The notes: generated by a model from the letters alone, not told the origin. Positions 8,701-17,094 are shown, counted from the stretch's first letter. The stretch: DNA of 31,101 bases from JAZGDL01 sp036477795 (GCA_036477795.1 JAZGDL010000462.1:1-31101), one strand, 5' to 3'. A program made the numbers and translations.

Positions 8701-9210
8701 GGCGCCGTCCTGATCAGGCCGTCGCAGGCCTCGGGCACGGTCGCCAACACGACCAACTTCCCGCGGGTCACCGGGTCCAACACGGGTGACAACCTGTGTG
8801 CGGAAATGGCCATGGGTGACGTCAACAACGATGGCGTCGGGGACCTGGCCTGCACCATGCCCGAGGATAGCGACGAGGACGGACAGGTGCGGGTCTACTA
8901 CGGGGGCACCACGCCCAACCTGAGCGTGGACCTGACGTTTGATCCGGTGGAGATCGCCCTCGCCGTCGACGCCGGGATCCTTGCCGAGGGCGCTGCTGAT
9001 TTCGACCTGGTCGTGATCAACGGCGATGCCGGTGCCGAGGCGTCACTGGATCATATCGGCGCCGAGCGTTGGATCGTGATCATGGACCTGGATCTCAACG
9101 GGGCCAACGACCTGCTGTTCAAGACGGACGGTGCCGGCGGCGCCGACACGGGCGAGGTTCACTACCTGCTGCAGCCCAACGGGACGCAGGTGCTGCTGGT
9201 CACGCCGTGA
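5788..9210 (+). CDS. Large secreted Cys-rich, FG-GAP repeat lipoprotein
   Basis: The ATG at 5788 is chosen because GGAGG lies 7 bp upstream; a 44-residue extension to 5656 is unsupported. The 1140-aa product starts with an Arg-rich N-terminus, a hydrophobic core and VTSSGC, a probable lipobox. Residues about 48-218 are packed with Cys in repeats of the form C-x-DxDC...CVDCLTDDDCDDGDVC, likely disulfide-bonded or Ca-binding knots. About 220-610 are Ig-like beta segments. About 615-1140 carry FG-GAP/VCBS-like repeats with DxDxDG-type calcium loops (DIDGDGRQE, DIDGDADLD, DFDNDGRDD, DVNNDGVGD), as in integrin-type beta-propellers. It is very acidic. Role is probably surface adhesion or ligand binding, which is inference. 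An intrinsic terminator follows. Confidence 0.9.
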   Translation: MVATKRHGAGFRGTRLRRLLSVCAVLSVSSVLVTSSGCQLLCAFLGIGCPVTPACTTDADCTEDGLGMCLVDAEGDGICVECLASSDCSDGDTCTTDTCGDDNACSSAAVECADDELCDPSDGSCVDCLTDDDCDDGDVCTDNDCELACTDAESCDDANTCTTDVCDTDTGQCSNDDVSCPDQICNPADGLCVDCLTDADCDADEDCTDNVCRTEVTGFVVTIDGCPTGTVGDGDVINLEAMVFNATAGGQLTFTWRLNGAGTITGDDDATPETVTFTAGASDATVDVSVQDNTVTPGTVAVVSATVCTDAAADCPDGDTCNTDGFCETPGTADVVSPTGTPATDDCTVDVLTVQAISVNAGADTAANVAFPSGGTIAVGTLAAPVTFAIADDPGFDDIEIDFFWEAISGPTGVNVATDIVIVNTSSTGLAYRLLPVASAAVPVMQPTGLTSTQTNTAIPGQYCFRVTITNPSGLTATDEFCDTQLPAWDADSAAAGGAINGMAATNGALTDYVATGSSINLAFSAMIPIDGTVQFGLEDQSATPDPDILLNAVQVVGSGTAQTVTAEVTGVATPGSYDVEAGFNELTGLVSVAPSAAAGTTQYNVHIQRVPLPATIDPDNLLLIDSNAGSSVHGGDDDTAGDFAGIIDAHAADIDGDGRQELLTMTAAGVITAIWLHPDPTTASPFFNGGLQDGEWDNAADANLTATVQVTANNAGDAKKFTLCDIDGDADLDIVIAAPGGTGAGAADGEAEVWKQDVTGTIAFAGDRYDATRDHDIQTAADADNVLGYALACGNVGGNTVADIVLGVPSTNFGGTGEAGAVGVFFGGAGAFGGAPGTTTVTIGTGAGANVWIHEPDGASGENDLFGIDVCLGESSGAAPLDIHIGCPGCETDDNGDGVVDAGEDAEGAVFIVNGGGPTGVVTTFDARYDGDSTEMLLGRRLVCGDFDNDGRDDVFASFAGDLTVATSTGGAVLIRPSQASGTVANTTNFPRVTGSNTGDNLCAEMAMGDVNNDGVGDLACTMPEDSDEDGQVRVYYGGTTPNLSVDLTFDPVEIALAVDAGILAEGAADFDLVVINGDAGAEASLDHIGAERWIVIMDLDLNGANDLLFKTDGAGGADTGEVHYLLQPNGTQVLLVTP

Positions 9211-9242
9211 TCCAGGCCGACCGGTAAGTTCAAGTGCTTTGG

Positions 9243-9282
9243 CCACCCGGTGCACTACCCCGTGCACCGGGTGGTTTTCTTT
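9243..9282 (+). terminator. Intrinsic terminator after the FG-GAP gene
   Basis: A perfect 13-bp stem (CCACCCGGTGCAC with its complement) encloses a 6-nt loop and is followed at once by TTTTCTTT. It starts 32 bp after the stop at 9210, which suggests the large lipoprotein gene is a separate transcript from the next gene. Confidence 0.88.
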
Positions 9283-9361
9283 GTGCGGGAGAGTACCATG
9301 GGCCATTGTCGGCCAGTATGTGTGACGGGAGCTGGAGACGAGTAAGAGCGGGAGTGATGTG

Positions 9362-11248
9362 ATGCGGCAAGGTGCAGACGTGGCGCGTTGGGATACGATG
9401 GTCGGCGGTGCGATGGTGCTGTTTGTCGCCCTTGCCTGGACTTGCCCAGCCGCCGGCGATCCGGAGATTGCCTTTGGACGTGAGGTTACCAACAAGGCGC
9501 TGTTCCGGGCGTCGCGTGACATGGAGTTGGCCCAGGCCTTGGGCCTGAATGTGGGCAGGCCCTGGGTGCCTAACACCAGGTTCGGGGCGATGGATCCGTC
9601 GCCGTCGTTGAGCAGCCACGACTGGTGTCTCTTGCTACTGGAGGCCGACGGCAAGCTGCCCGCAGAAACGAATCCTCAAGCGGTCAATGACTTTCTGGTC
9701 TCCAAAGGCGTCCGACCGCAAGAGGTGGAAAAGATCAGACAAAAGCACAAGGCGAGCGACGACGAGCTTCACCGTGCGGTGCTCAATTACCTGCGAATCA
9801 TGTCAGTAGCGGAGCAGGCCGGGCGCGGGAGCGTGAACGTTGACGACCGGCAGGTTCAGCGATTGATTCGTCTGGCCGGCAGACGGGTGAGCGTCAAGAT
9901 CGGCGTGTTGGAGGCCCGTCACTTGATGCAGACCATTGGAGATCCGACAGAAGAGCAACTTCGGCAGCATTACGAGCGATACCGCAAGATCTCTGCCCGG
10001 GAATCACCGGATGGTGTGGGGTACCTGTACACTCACCAGGTAGTTTTGGACGTGGTGGCGGCGCGCATCGATGATCTGAAGCCGCAGTTCCAGGTTAGTG
10101 ATAAGGAGCGCGAGGACCACTGGGAGGCCCACAAGGGCGAATTCTGGGTGACCGACGAAGGCAGGAAACTTGCCGGCGGTGACGAGCAAGTGCACGTGCT
10201 CAACAATTTCCGCGACCGCGTTACCGATGTCATCAAAGCGGAGAAAATCCACGCTCGGGCCGTACCTGCCCTGCAAACTTTGCTGGCTGAGCTGAGGCAC
10301 CCGTTCGAAGGTGCTGCAACCGACGCACTCAGTTACAAGGTGGCTCCGCCGGAAGTGCGATCGTTGGAGTACCTGGAGTCCGTGGTGGGCAGGATCTCCG
10401 AGTCCACCGGTCTTAAACTGGAGGTGACGCGGACGAAGTATTGTCCGGTCACAGAGCTGAGCCTGATTCCGGGCCTTGGACAAGCCTGGGCCCAGGACTT
10501 CCGTGGCAGGAAGATCATTTTTGAGCACCTGGTCAGGCGGGCGAAAGAAATGAGCGCGCTTCCCCCGGCGCCAGGCGATACTTTTGCGCTGGGCCATTTC
10601 GAACCCAGCCCCAAGATCCTGGCGAACAAGTATGACGGTCGTGACCGTGACCTGTTCATCTATCGTGTCGTTGATGTCAAGATCTCAGAGCCGGCGTCGT
10701 TCGAGGCGATTCGAGGACGGGCGCTCATCGATTGGCGGCTGCTGCGTGCCTATGAGCAGACGCTGCAGGACGCGGCGTCCTGGGTGAGTGCGGCACGGGG
10801 GCAGGGCATCGACGAGAGCTGGGAGGCTCTGCATGACATCAGAAATGCGTACTCGGAGAGCACCCGACCGCTTCACCCGGAGCCGTTCTCGCGTCGCAAG
10901 CTGGCCCCGCCGCCTGTTTATGAGGCGACCAACAGCATGACCTTCCCGTCACAGGTGCCCGGGCTGCCCTGGGCGACACCGGAGATCATTGATGACCTGT
11001 TCGAGCGCGCTGATACCTTCTGGAGCTCCAGGAAGGAAGGTTCCCATGCCGTGTTCCTGCTGGGGTCGCCGCGGGCAAAAGTCGTCGGAGCGGTGGAGGT
11101 CTTGAGTTTCATTCCCGCCAAGACCAGCGAGAAGAAACAACGCCTGGTCCGGTCCATGGTCGAGGGATCGCAGATCCGCGATCATGCTCGTAGTTGGTTT
11201 GACCGGGCCCACATACTCGAACGGGCACGCCGGAAACCGTCAGACTGA
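9362..11248 (+). CDS. Secreted SurA/PpiD-like protein of unknown precise function
   Basis: The start is the ATG at 9362, 7 bp after GGGAG; a GTG at 9359 is equally in frame. The 628-aa protein has a signal-like hydrophobic segment (MVGGAMVLFVALAWTC, ending near AAG). The first third is helical, with SurA-N-like parts: an EVTNKALFRAS opening, QAVNDFLVSKG and DPTEEQLRQHYERYRK, then VSDKEREDHWEAHKGEFW, a pattern common in periplasmic peptidyl-prolyl isomerase chaperones. I cannot locate a parvulin (PPIC) catalytic core, so it may be a chaperone-only or structural relative. It lies downstream of a large exported protein but behind a terminator. Confidence 0.8.
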   Translation: MRQGADVARWDTMVGGAMVLFVALAWTCPAAGDPEIAFGREVTNKALFRASRDMELAQALGLNVGRPWVPNTRFGAMDPSPSLSSHDWCLLLLEADGKLPAETNPQAVNDFLVSKGVRPQEVEKIRQKHKASDDELHRAVLNYLRIMSVAEQAGRGSVNVDDRQVQRLIRLAGRRVSVKIGVLEARHLMQTIGDPTEEQLRQHYERYRKISARESPDGVGYLYTHQVVLDVVAARIDDLKPQFQVSDKEREDHWEAHKGEFWVTDEGRKLAGGDEQVHVLNNFRDRVTDVIKAEKIHARAVPALQTLLAELRHPFEGAATDALSYKVAPPEVRSLEYLESVVGRISESTGLKLEVTRTKYCPVTELSLIPGLGQAWAQDFRGRKIIFEHLVRRAKEMSALPPAPGDTFALGHFEPSPKILANKYDGRDRDLFIYRVVDVKISEPASFEAIRGRALIDWRLLRAYEQTLQDAASWVSAARGQGIDESWEALHDIRNAYSESTRPLHPEPFSRRKLAPPPVYEATNSMTFPSQVPGLPWATPEIIDDLFERADTFWSSRKEGSHAVFLLGSPRAKVVGAVEVLSFIPAKTSEKKQRLVRSMVEGSQIRDHARSWFDRAHILERARRKPSD

Positions 11249-11273
11249 GTGCGGCGAGGACGAATAAGGCCGC

Positions 11274-11393
11274 GCCATCTCCTTCGGAGATGGGGAACAC
11301 GATGATCACGGTTTTGCATATGCGCGGCGGCCCGGACCGATAACGGGAGCGAAGTCATCGTCTCCCCCACGTCTGAATACGTGGACCGCCCTG
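11274..11393. repeat. Two-hairpin dispersed element, copy 1
   Basis: The first hairpin CCATCTCCTTCGGAGATGG is followed by GGAACACGATGATCA, a variable middle of about 60 bp, and a second hairpin CCCCACGT-CTGAAT-ACGTGG followed by ACCGCCCTGCCA. A second copy at 20571-20670 keeps both hairpins and the ACACGATGATCA segment but has a different, shorter middle. It lies 25 bp after the SurA-like gene. Confidence 0.85.
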
Positions 11394-11399
11394 CCAGAC

Positions 11400-11496
11400 G
11401 ATTGCGGATTGGGGATTGTTTGAAGCAGGCACGGAGGCACAAAGGCACGGAGGCACGAAGAGGGGAGGATTGCCGATTGGGGATTGGCGAATGCTG
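11400..11496. repeat. Composite heptamer-octamer-heptamer array
   Basis: GATTGCGGATTGGGGATTG is followed by four 8-bp units (GGCACGGA, GGCACAAA, GGCACGGA, GGCACGAA) and then GATTGCCGATTGGGGATTGG. The octamer is the reverse complement of the one at 4250-4345. Together with the preceding two-hairpin element it accounts for most of the 364-bp gap before the next gene. Confidence 0.88.
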
Positions 11497-11612
11497 ATGG
11501 CTGAGAGCCGCCCGGCCATGGCTGGCGGGGCAAAGTGTCGGAATCGCTTGATCAGGCGGTCGGTCGGGCATATCTTTGGGTGTGGAACCTGAGGTTTCTG
11601 AGGACCTATACC

Positions 11613-12734
11613 ATGCTAAGGACCATTGGATTGGGCTTTGTGTGTGTGGCGCTGGCGGCGGCTTTGCATGTATGCGGTTGCCGGGTCGCGGAGGAGGGTG
11701 GCGGCGCGCTGGCTGGGGCGGTGCAGTCCAATGCCGCCCGGGAGTCGACGATGGCTTCAAAGCCCTCTGAAGTGGATGCGACGCTCGAATCAACTGAAGG
11801 CGATGACGCGCCCAGGCCCGGTGAAAACAAGCCTATCGCTGTCGATCGCGGGTCGTTACAGCTCTATGTCGAGGATGAGCGGGTTTTCGTGGTCAGCTAT
11901 CGCGACGAGACGGTCGGAGGGTCGAGCTGGCGGGTGCTGCTCTCCTACGACGGCACAACGCGCATCGAGGAGTTCGGGCGGAGCCTGTTCACCACCGGGA
12001 TAGACAACGATCCCTATCGATTCACGGAGCGCGAGAAACAGTCCATCGAACACGGACAGCTCAAGTTGTACTGGTCCACCCTTAATGACGACATACACGG
12101 CGGTCGCTTCCGCGTGCATGACATGGGGGAGGACGCCCGGATCAAGTCGACTTACGGCGGTAAAACGGTAGGCCCGGTTCCTTTTGCGGCGCCCAAGGAT
12201 TACGTGTCAGCCGTGGACGTGGCGGCGTGGTGCGCCGAGCATCGCGACGACCAGGGCCGATCGCTGGAGTACAGCCGTCCGCTGTGGTTCGTCAAACCGC
12301 CGCGCTGGGGCACGATGGTTATCACCAGTGAAGGTGAGCAGCATACAACAACGGTTGAAGGTCAAGACGTCCAAGCCTGGCGCTTTCGCGTGCATTGTAA
12401 GTCGGTGAACGAAGTGTACGCGCTGCTGTGGCTGGACAAATTTAACAAGCTGGTTCGCCGGGAGTTGCCCTACTGTGGACTATCTTTTGTGATGTCGACT
12501 TCTGGTTGGGCGGACCTCTCGGACAATGCGGACTGGTCGACGGCCCGCCAGCGATGGGGCATCGACGGTGTCGGCCCGGTGCCGGAAATCATAGCAGAGG
12601 CGCATCGTCGTCTGCTGAAAAAGGAGGGCGGGGGCGGCGAAGTTGAGGGACGATCGGAAAAGGATCCCGCGCCGAGCCCTTCGGGCACGGACGCCGACGT
12701 GGCCAGGCTGGCGTTGTTCCATCTCTTTTTGTAA
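11613..12734 (+). CDS. Unrecognised lipoprotein
   Basis: The ATG at 11613 is preferred because GAGG lies about 9 bp upstream and the product then opens as a lipoprotein: MLRTIGLGFVCVALAAALHV followed by CGC, with the second Cys a likely lipidation site. An upstream GTG at 11535 would add 26 residues. The 373-aa product has a low-complexity Ala/Glu/Ser linker (about residues 30-75), then a beta-rich body (LQLYVEDERVFVVSY, WRVLLSYDGTTRI, QAWRFRVHCKSVNEV) with VYALLWLDKFNKLVRREL near the end. That pattern is reminiscent of outer-membrane lipoprotein-sorting or DUF3108-type folds, but I cannot assign it. The tail is charged and low-complexity. Confidence 0.8.
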   Translation: MLRTIGLGFVCVALAAALHVCGCRVAEEGGGALAGAVQSNAARESTMASKPSEVDATLESTEGDDAPRPGENKPIAVDRGSLQLYVEDERVFVVSYRDETVGGSSWRVLLSYDGTTRIEEFGRSLFTTGIDNDPYRFTEREKQSIEHGQLKLYWSTLNDDIHGGRFRVHDMGEDARIKSTYGGKTVGPVPFAAPKDYVSAVDVAAWCAEHRDDQGRSLEYSRPLWFVKPPRWGTMVITSEGEQHTTTVEGQDVQAWRFRVHCKSVNEVYALLWLDKFNKLVRRELPYCGLSFVMSTSGWADLSDNADWSTARQRWGIDGVGPVPEIIAEAHRRLLKKEGGGGEVEGRSEKDPAPSPSGTDADVARLALFHLFL

Positions 12735-12803
12735 CGTTTGGCGCGATGACGGTCGGGTTGGACTGTCCTCGGCCGGAATTGGTCTTGACATCGCTTCTAT
12801 TCG

Positions 12804-12837
12804 GGGGCCGCGCCGGGCTAAAAGCCCGCGGCTCGTG
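12804..12837. repeat. GGGCT-AAAA-AGCCC hairpin repeat, copy 1
   Basis: GGGCCGCGCCGGGCTA is followed by AAAGCCCGCGGCTCGT, giving a CGGGCT/AGCCCG stem. A near-identical unit lies at 28262-28293 inside the HtrA-like gene. It is followed by a CGGTTACGGTCG...CCCTTACGGTCGCG direct repeat at about 12900-12945. Together these fill the spacer before purL. Confidence 0.8.
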
Positions 12838-12952
12838 TGGACGTGCGGGCGCGATTACTGGAGTCGAGAATCGTGACCCCGCCTTTGAACATGCCGCTCG
12901 GTTACGGTCGTGGTTCGGGGATCACGCTCCCTTACGGTCGCGTCTCGGAAAC

Positions 12953-12958
12953 GGGAGG
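12953..12958 (+). promoter_or_regulatory. Ribosome-binding site that fixes the purL start
   Basis: GGGAGG lies 7 bp before the GTG at 12966. This sets the start there rather than 43 codons upstream, where the frame is encoded by repeat sequence. Confidence 0.75.
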
Positions 12959-12965
12959 TTCGCGG

Positions 12966-15887
12966 GTGGGGATTCGTGTCTGGCGCGTGGAACTGTCGTC
13001 GCGGCGGGCGGAGTTCGACGTGCGCGGCCGGGCCATGCTGGCTGACATGCGGCGGCGGGGGCGTGGCCACATCGAGGCGGTGCGATCGGGCCGGCTCTAC
13101 TTTTTTCGGGGTCTCTTGGGGCACGAGCACATCAAGCGGTTGGCCGGGTCGCTGCTGGCTGATCCGGTCACTGAAACGTTTCACATCTGCCAAGGCATGG
13201 CTGCGGAATCCGGCGGCGGGGACGCTTGTCCCTCGATCGAGGTGCATTATCGAGCGGGCGTGATGGACCCGGTGGCGGAGACGACCCTTCGGACGGCGGG
13301 GCGGTTGCTGTCAGCGTGGAGCGGCGCGGATGCTTGTGTGGAGCAGGTGCGGACGGGTTGGCGGTACGCGATCGTGGGAGCGCGCGACGCGGCGGAGCTG
13401 GAATGGATCGCCCAGCGGGTGTTGGCCAACGATTGTATTGAGATCGCTTACGTCGGCGGCTACGGGCGATCCGACCGGTTGCCGGCGGACTTTGTCCAGG
13501 CTGAACCGAGCGCGTTCGCCAAGCGTGTGGTGCCGTTGGGCGAAATGGATGAAATGGGTCTGACGGCATTGTCGCGTCGTGGACATCTGCTCTTGTCTTT
13601 GGCGGAGATGAAGGCGATTCAAGGTCACTTCGCGTCGCTGGGTCGAGACCCCACGGATGTTGAGTTGGAGACGTTGGCTCAGACCTGGTCGGAGCACTGC
13701 ATGCACAAGACGCTCAGAAGCGACATGGTCTATCGCGGGGCGGATTTTGGGCGCGAAGGGGAGGTCGAGATTCGCTTCGACGATCTGTTGGCTTCGACGA
13801 TTATGGCGGCGACCAGGCGGCTCGATCGCGACTGGTGTCTGTCGGTGTTTGAGGACAACGCGGGAGTGATAGCATTTGACGACGATTTCGCGGTGGCCTT
13901 TAAGGTGGAGACGCACAACCATCCATCGGCGATCGAGCCTTACGGCGGGGCGTCGACGGGGATGGGGGGGTGCATTCGCGACATCCTGGGCTGCGGGTTG
14001 GGCGCTCGGCCGATCGCCGCCACGGACGTCTTCTGTCTGGCGGCGCCGGATTGGCCTGAGGAGCGGGTGCCGCAAGGGGTGCTGCATCCGCGGCGGGTGC
14101 TCTCCGGAATGGTCAGCGGGGTGCGGGACTACGGGAACCGGATGGGGATTCCCACGGTGAACGGGGCCATCCATTTTGACGCCGGCTACTTGTCCAATCC
14201 GCTGGTGTTTTGCGGGTGCGTGGGGTTGCTGCCGCGCGATCGCATCGCCAAGGGTGCGCGGGCCGGTGATCTTATAGTGGTGGCCGGCGGCCGGACGGGG
14301 CGCGACGGGATACACGGGGCGACGTTTTCGTCGCGCGAGCTGACCGGGACGCATGCCGAAGAGTTTTCGCACGCCGTTCAGATCGGCAATGCCATCGAAG
14401 AGAAAAAGCTTGCCGATGCGATACTGGCGGCCCGCGATCATGCATCGGGCTGTTTGTTCAGTGCGATCACGGACTGCGGCGCCGGCGGGTTGAGCAGTGC
14501 GGTCGGGGAGATGGGCGCGGCCCTTGGGGTGGTTGTCGACTTGGAGAAGGTGCCGCTGAAGTACGCCGGGCTGCGATACGACGAGATCTGGATATCCGAG
14601 GCCCAGGAGCGGATGGTTTTGGCGGTGGGCGAGCTGGAGATTAAGACGCTTCTCGATGTGTTCGCCGGTGAGGAGGTCGAAGCTACGGTGATCGGAGCGT
14701 TCACGGAGGATGGGATTCTCCGACTGCGTTATGACGGTGAGGAAGTCGGGGCCATTGACATGGATTTCCTTCACAACGGAGCGCCCAGGCGTCGCCTTGA
14801 GGCGGAATGGCGGATGCCGGAGGCAGGAACTGGGCAGGGCAGAGCGGTTGCGCCAGTGGAGGGCCGTCAGTCGCTGGGCGAGAGATTGCTGGCTGAATTG
14901 AGTGATCTGAACGTGGCTTCTAAGGAGTGGATGATTCGCCAGTACGATCATGAGGTCCAGGGCGGCAGCGTGATCAAGCCGTTGGTGGGGCCCGGCGGGG
15001 GGCCTTCGGACGCAGCCGTGCTCCGGCCTCGATTAGACAGCGATCGGGGGATCGCGTTGGGGTGCGGTTTGTGCCCGCGATCGGCTGATGGTGATCCGTA
15101 TGAGATGGCCGTGGCTGCGGTCGATGAGGCCCTGCGAAACGTGATCTGCGTGGGCGGCGATCCACAGCGGACGGCGATTCTAGACAATTTCTGTTGGGGC
15201 GAGGTGGAATCGCGGAGGGCCCTGGGGGCGCTGGTGCGGGCCTGCCGCGGGGCCCATGACGCGGCTGTTGCCTACGGCCTGCCGTTCATTTCCGGAAAGG
15301 ACTCGTTGAACAATCGTTTCGTGCACGGTGCCCGGGAGGCGGCCCGCACGGGAGTTCCTGAACGCGTTTCCATTCCCGACACGTTGTTGATCAGCGCCAT
15401 CAGTGTGATCGAGGATGTGGCTGGCTGTGTGACCATGGACTTGAAGCGGCCGCGAAGCCGGCTGGTGTGTGTGGGCGGATTCGATGACGGTGGGGACCTG
15501 CAGGCGGCGAGCGACGTGCATCAACGGGTGGCGGGCTGGATCGGATGCGGTGTGGTACTGTCGGCCCACGACGTGAGTGAGGGCGGCATGGCGGTGGCGG
15601 TCGCCGAGATGTGCATCGCGTCGGGTTTGGGCGCGACTATTAACTTGGACGGCTTTGGGGCTGTGTTCGAAGCGGACGAATTGTTGTTCGGCGAGCGGCG
15701 GAGCTGTTATGTCCTGGAGTGCGGCGATGAGTGTGGTATCGAAGGTGCGTCGGTGGTGGACATCGGGCTGGTGGAATCGACGGGAACACTGGTGATCCGG
15801 CGAAACGGCGCGACGCTGGTCGCGTTGGACGTGGAGGCGGCCGGCCAGGCTTGGCGGCGCCCGTTAGTTTCGATCGGAGGCGTGTGA
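12966..15887 (+). CDS. purL: Phosphoribosylformylglycinamidine synthase, synthetase subunit with two fused PurS-like domains
   Basis: This enzyme makes formylglycinamidine ribonucleotide (FGAM) from FGAR, ATP and glutamine-derived ammonia in step 4 of purine synthesis. The 973-aa product from GTG 12966 starts with a PurS-like domain (about 3-75: WRVELSSRRAEFDVRGRAM, IEAVRSGRLYF) and a second one (about 90-165: IEVHYRAGVMDPVAETTLR). The PurL part follows: linker helix about 195-225, WSEHCMHKT at 241-249, VETHNHPSAIEPYGGA near 314-330, and a second half-domain with VGPGGGPSDAA and SAHDVSEGG. Bacterial three-subunit systems use a separate small PurS; here it appears duplicated and fused. The stop lies 4 bp before purQ, so the two are probably co-translated. 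Confidence 0.95.
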   Translation: MGIRVWRVELSSRRAEFDVRGRAMLADMRRRGRGHIEAVRSGRLYFFRGLLGHEHIKRLAGSLLADPVTETFHICQGMAAESGGGDACPSIEVHYRAGVMDPVAETTLRTAGRLLSAWSGADACVEQVRTGWRYAIVGARDAAELEWIAQRVLANDCIEIAYVGGYGRSDRLPADFVQAEPSAFAKRVVPLGEMDEMGLTALSRRGHLLLSLAEMKAIQGHFASLGRDPTDVELETLAQTWSEHCMHKTLRSDMVYRGADFGREGEVEIRFDDLLASTIMAATRRLDRDWCLSVFEDNAGVIAFDDDFAVAFKVETHNHPSAIEPYGGASTGMGGCIRDILGCGLGARPIAATDVFCLAAPDWPEERVPQGVLHPRRVLSGMVSGVRDYGNRMGIPTVNGAIHFDAGYLSNPLVFCGCVGLLPRDRIAKGARAGDLIVVAGGRTGRDGIHGATFSSRELTGTHAEEFSHAVQIGNAIEEKKLADAILAARDHASGCLFSAITDCGAGGLSSAVGEMGAALGVVVDLEKVPLKYAGLRYDEIWISEAQERMVLAVGELEIKTLLDVFAGEEVEATVIGAFTEDGILRLRYDGEEVGAIDMDFLHNGAPRRRLEAEWRMPEAGTGQGRAVAPVEGRQSLGERLLAELSDLNVASKEWMIRQYDHEVQGGSVIKPLVGPGGGPSDAAVLRPRLDSDRGIALGCGLCPRSADGDPYEMAVAAVDEALRNVICVGGDPQRTAILDNFCWGEVESRRALGALVRACRGAHDAAVAYGLPFISGKDSLNNRFVHGAREAARTGVPERVSIPDTLLISAISVIEDVAGCVTMDLKRPRSRLVCVGGFDDGGDLQAASDVHQRVAGWIGCGVVLSAHDVSEGGMAVAVAEMCIASGLGATINLDGFGAVFEADELLFGERRSCYVLECGDECGIEGASVVDIGLVESTGTLVIRRNGATLVALDVEAAGQAWRRPLVSIGGV

Positions 15888-15891
15888 GGCG

Positions 15892-16662
15892 ATGAGCGAT
15901 GTTAGCGTACTCATCCTGCGGGCACCGGGCACCAACTGCGAGTTGGAAACCGCCCATGCGTGGGAGCAGGTGGGGGCCCGGACGCGCAGCGTACACATCA
16001 ACGTCCTGTTGGGGCAGCCGAGTCTGCTGTCCGAGGTGCAGATTCTGACGATTCCGGGAGGTTTCAGCTACGGAGACGACGTGTCCGCCGGCAAGATCAT
16101 GGCGTCGGCTATCGACACCTTCCTGTCTGGCGCGTTAGTCGATTTCGTGGCTGCCGGCAAGCTGATCTTGGGGATCTGCAACGGTTTTCAGGTGTTGGTC
16201 AAGACGGGTTTGCTGCCGGGCGGAACGTTTGGCAAGGCTTCAGTGACGCTGGCTTTCAACACGTCCGGCCGGTACGAGACGCGGTGGGTGCACCTTAAGC
16301 CGGTCAGTGGCAGGTGCCGCTTCGTGGATGGTGAGGGCCTGCTGTTCCTACCGGTGGCCCATGCCGAGGGTCGGGTGGTGGCCTGCGATGAGCAAATCGT
16401 TGAGCGGCTGAACCAGCGGGGTCATGTGGCTTTTCGCTATACGGACGAACAAGGTCGACCAGGCCCCTACCCGGTCAACCCCAACGGGAGCGTCGATTCG
16501 ATTGCCGGCCTGACCGACCAGACCGGGCAGGTGTTGGGGCTTATGCCGCATCCCGAGCGGCACGTGCATTTCACCCACCATCCGTTTTGGACAAAGTCGC
16601 CGAAGGATCGCGCGCCGGACGGTTTGCGATTGTTCCAGGCCGCGGTGGCCAGTCTCGGATAG
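15892..16662 (+). CDS. purQ: Phosphoribosylformylglycinamidine synthase, glutaminase subunit
   Basis: A class I glutamine amidotransferase that supplies ammonia to PurL. The 256-aa protein has the oxyanion region PGGFSYGDD, the nucleophile C96 in LGICNGFQVL, and the His-Glu pair H220/E222 in LMPHPERH, so the catalytic triad is complete. The length is typical for PurQ. It starts 4 bp after the purL stop, and together they form a PurSSL/PurQ pair with no separate purS gene nearby. Nothing after the stop looks like a strong terminator; the next genes are on the other strand. Confidence 0.96.
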   Translation: MSDVSVLILRAPGTNCELETAHAWEQVGARTRSVHINVLLGQPSLLSEVQILTIPGGFSYGDDVSAGKIMASAIDTFLSGALVDFVAAGKLILGICNGFQVLVKTGLLPGGTFGKASVTLAFNTSGRYETRWVHLKPVSGRCRFVDGEGLLFLPVAHAEGRVVACDEQIVERLNQRGHVAFRYTDEQGRPGPYPVNPNGSVDSIAGLTDQTGQVLGLMPHPERHVHFTHHPFWTKSPKDRAPDGLRLFQAAVASLG

Positions 16663-16735
16663 CTCGAGCGATTCGCCGCAGAGCACGCCCTACACGGCTG
16701 AGCAGTGATGGAAGCGGAGCGTCGCGTGGGCCTGC

Positions 16736-17086
16736 TTACGGTGGGAGCTTCTTTCGTGGGTTTAGGACGATGCGACCGCTCTCGATCCAGCGATCGACTT
16801 TTTCGTATATGTCGTCTCGTGAACCGGCTTGGTGAAATCCAGCCGCGACTACGATGACCCTTGCTTCCTGGTTTTCCACCAAGTAGAGGATTCGGAACCT
16901 TGAATAATGCAGCGAGTGCAAACCGTGAAGCGGGCTTCGGAGCATGTCGCCCTTCTTCTCCGGCTCGTATTCCAGGTCCTGAATGAGGTCGCGAATAACC
17001 TCATAGGTTTTCTTGCCGTACCTCCGCCCGATCCGGCGAAGCATCTCCTTCGCTTCGTCGACCAGCACAACACGATAGCAATCCAC
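16736..17086 (-). CDS. RelE/ParE-family toxin
   Basis: The protein is 116 aa. It has the compact RelE/ParE layout: a YRVVLVDEAKEMLRRI opening, a helical pair with YGKKTYEVIRDLIQDLE, then strands LHSLHYSRFRILYLVE and ARVIVVAAGFHQ. Family members either cleave mRNA on the ribosome (RelE) or inhibit gyrase (ParE); the sequence alone does not decide which. The start lies 8 bp after the stop of the antitoxin gene, giving the usual antitoxin-first operon. The C-terminus (about 90-116) extends a little beyond the core domain. Confidence 0.88.
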   Translation of the reverse strand: MDCYRVVLVDEAKEMLRRIGRRYGKKTYEVIRDLIQDLEYEPEKKGDMLRSPLHGLHSLHYSRFRILYLVENQEARVIVVAAGFHQAGSRDDIYEKVDRWIESGRIVLNPRKKLPP

Positions 17087-17094
17087 TTGACGAC

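Noticed and set aside
13311..14951. A 546-residue minus-strand frame inside purL
   Set aside because: Purely a shadow of the GC-rich purL codons: no recognisable domain, and the plus strand is a conserved enzyme across the same span.
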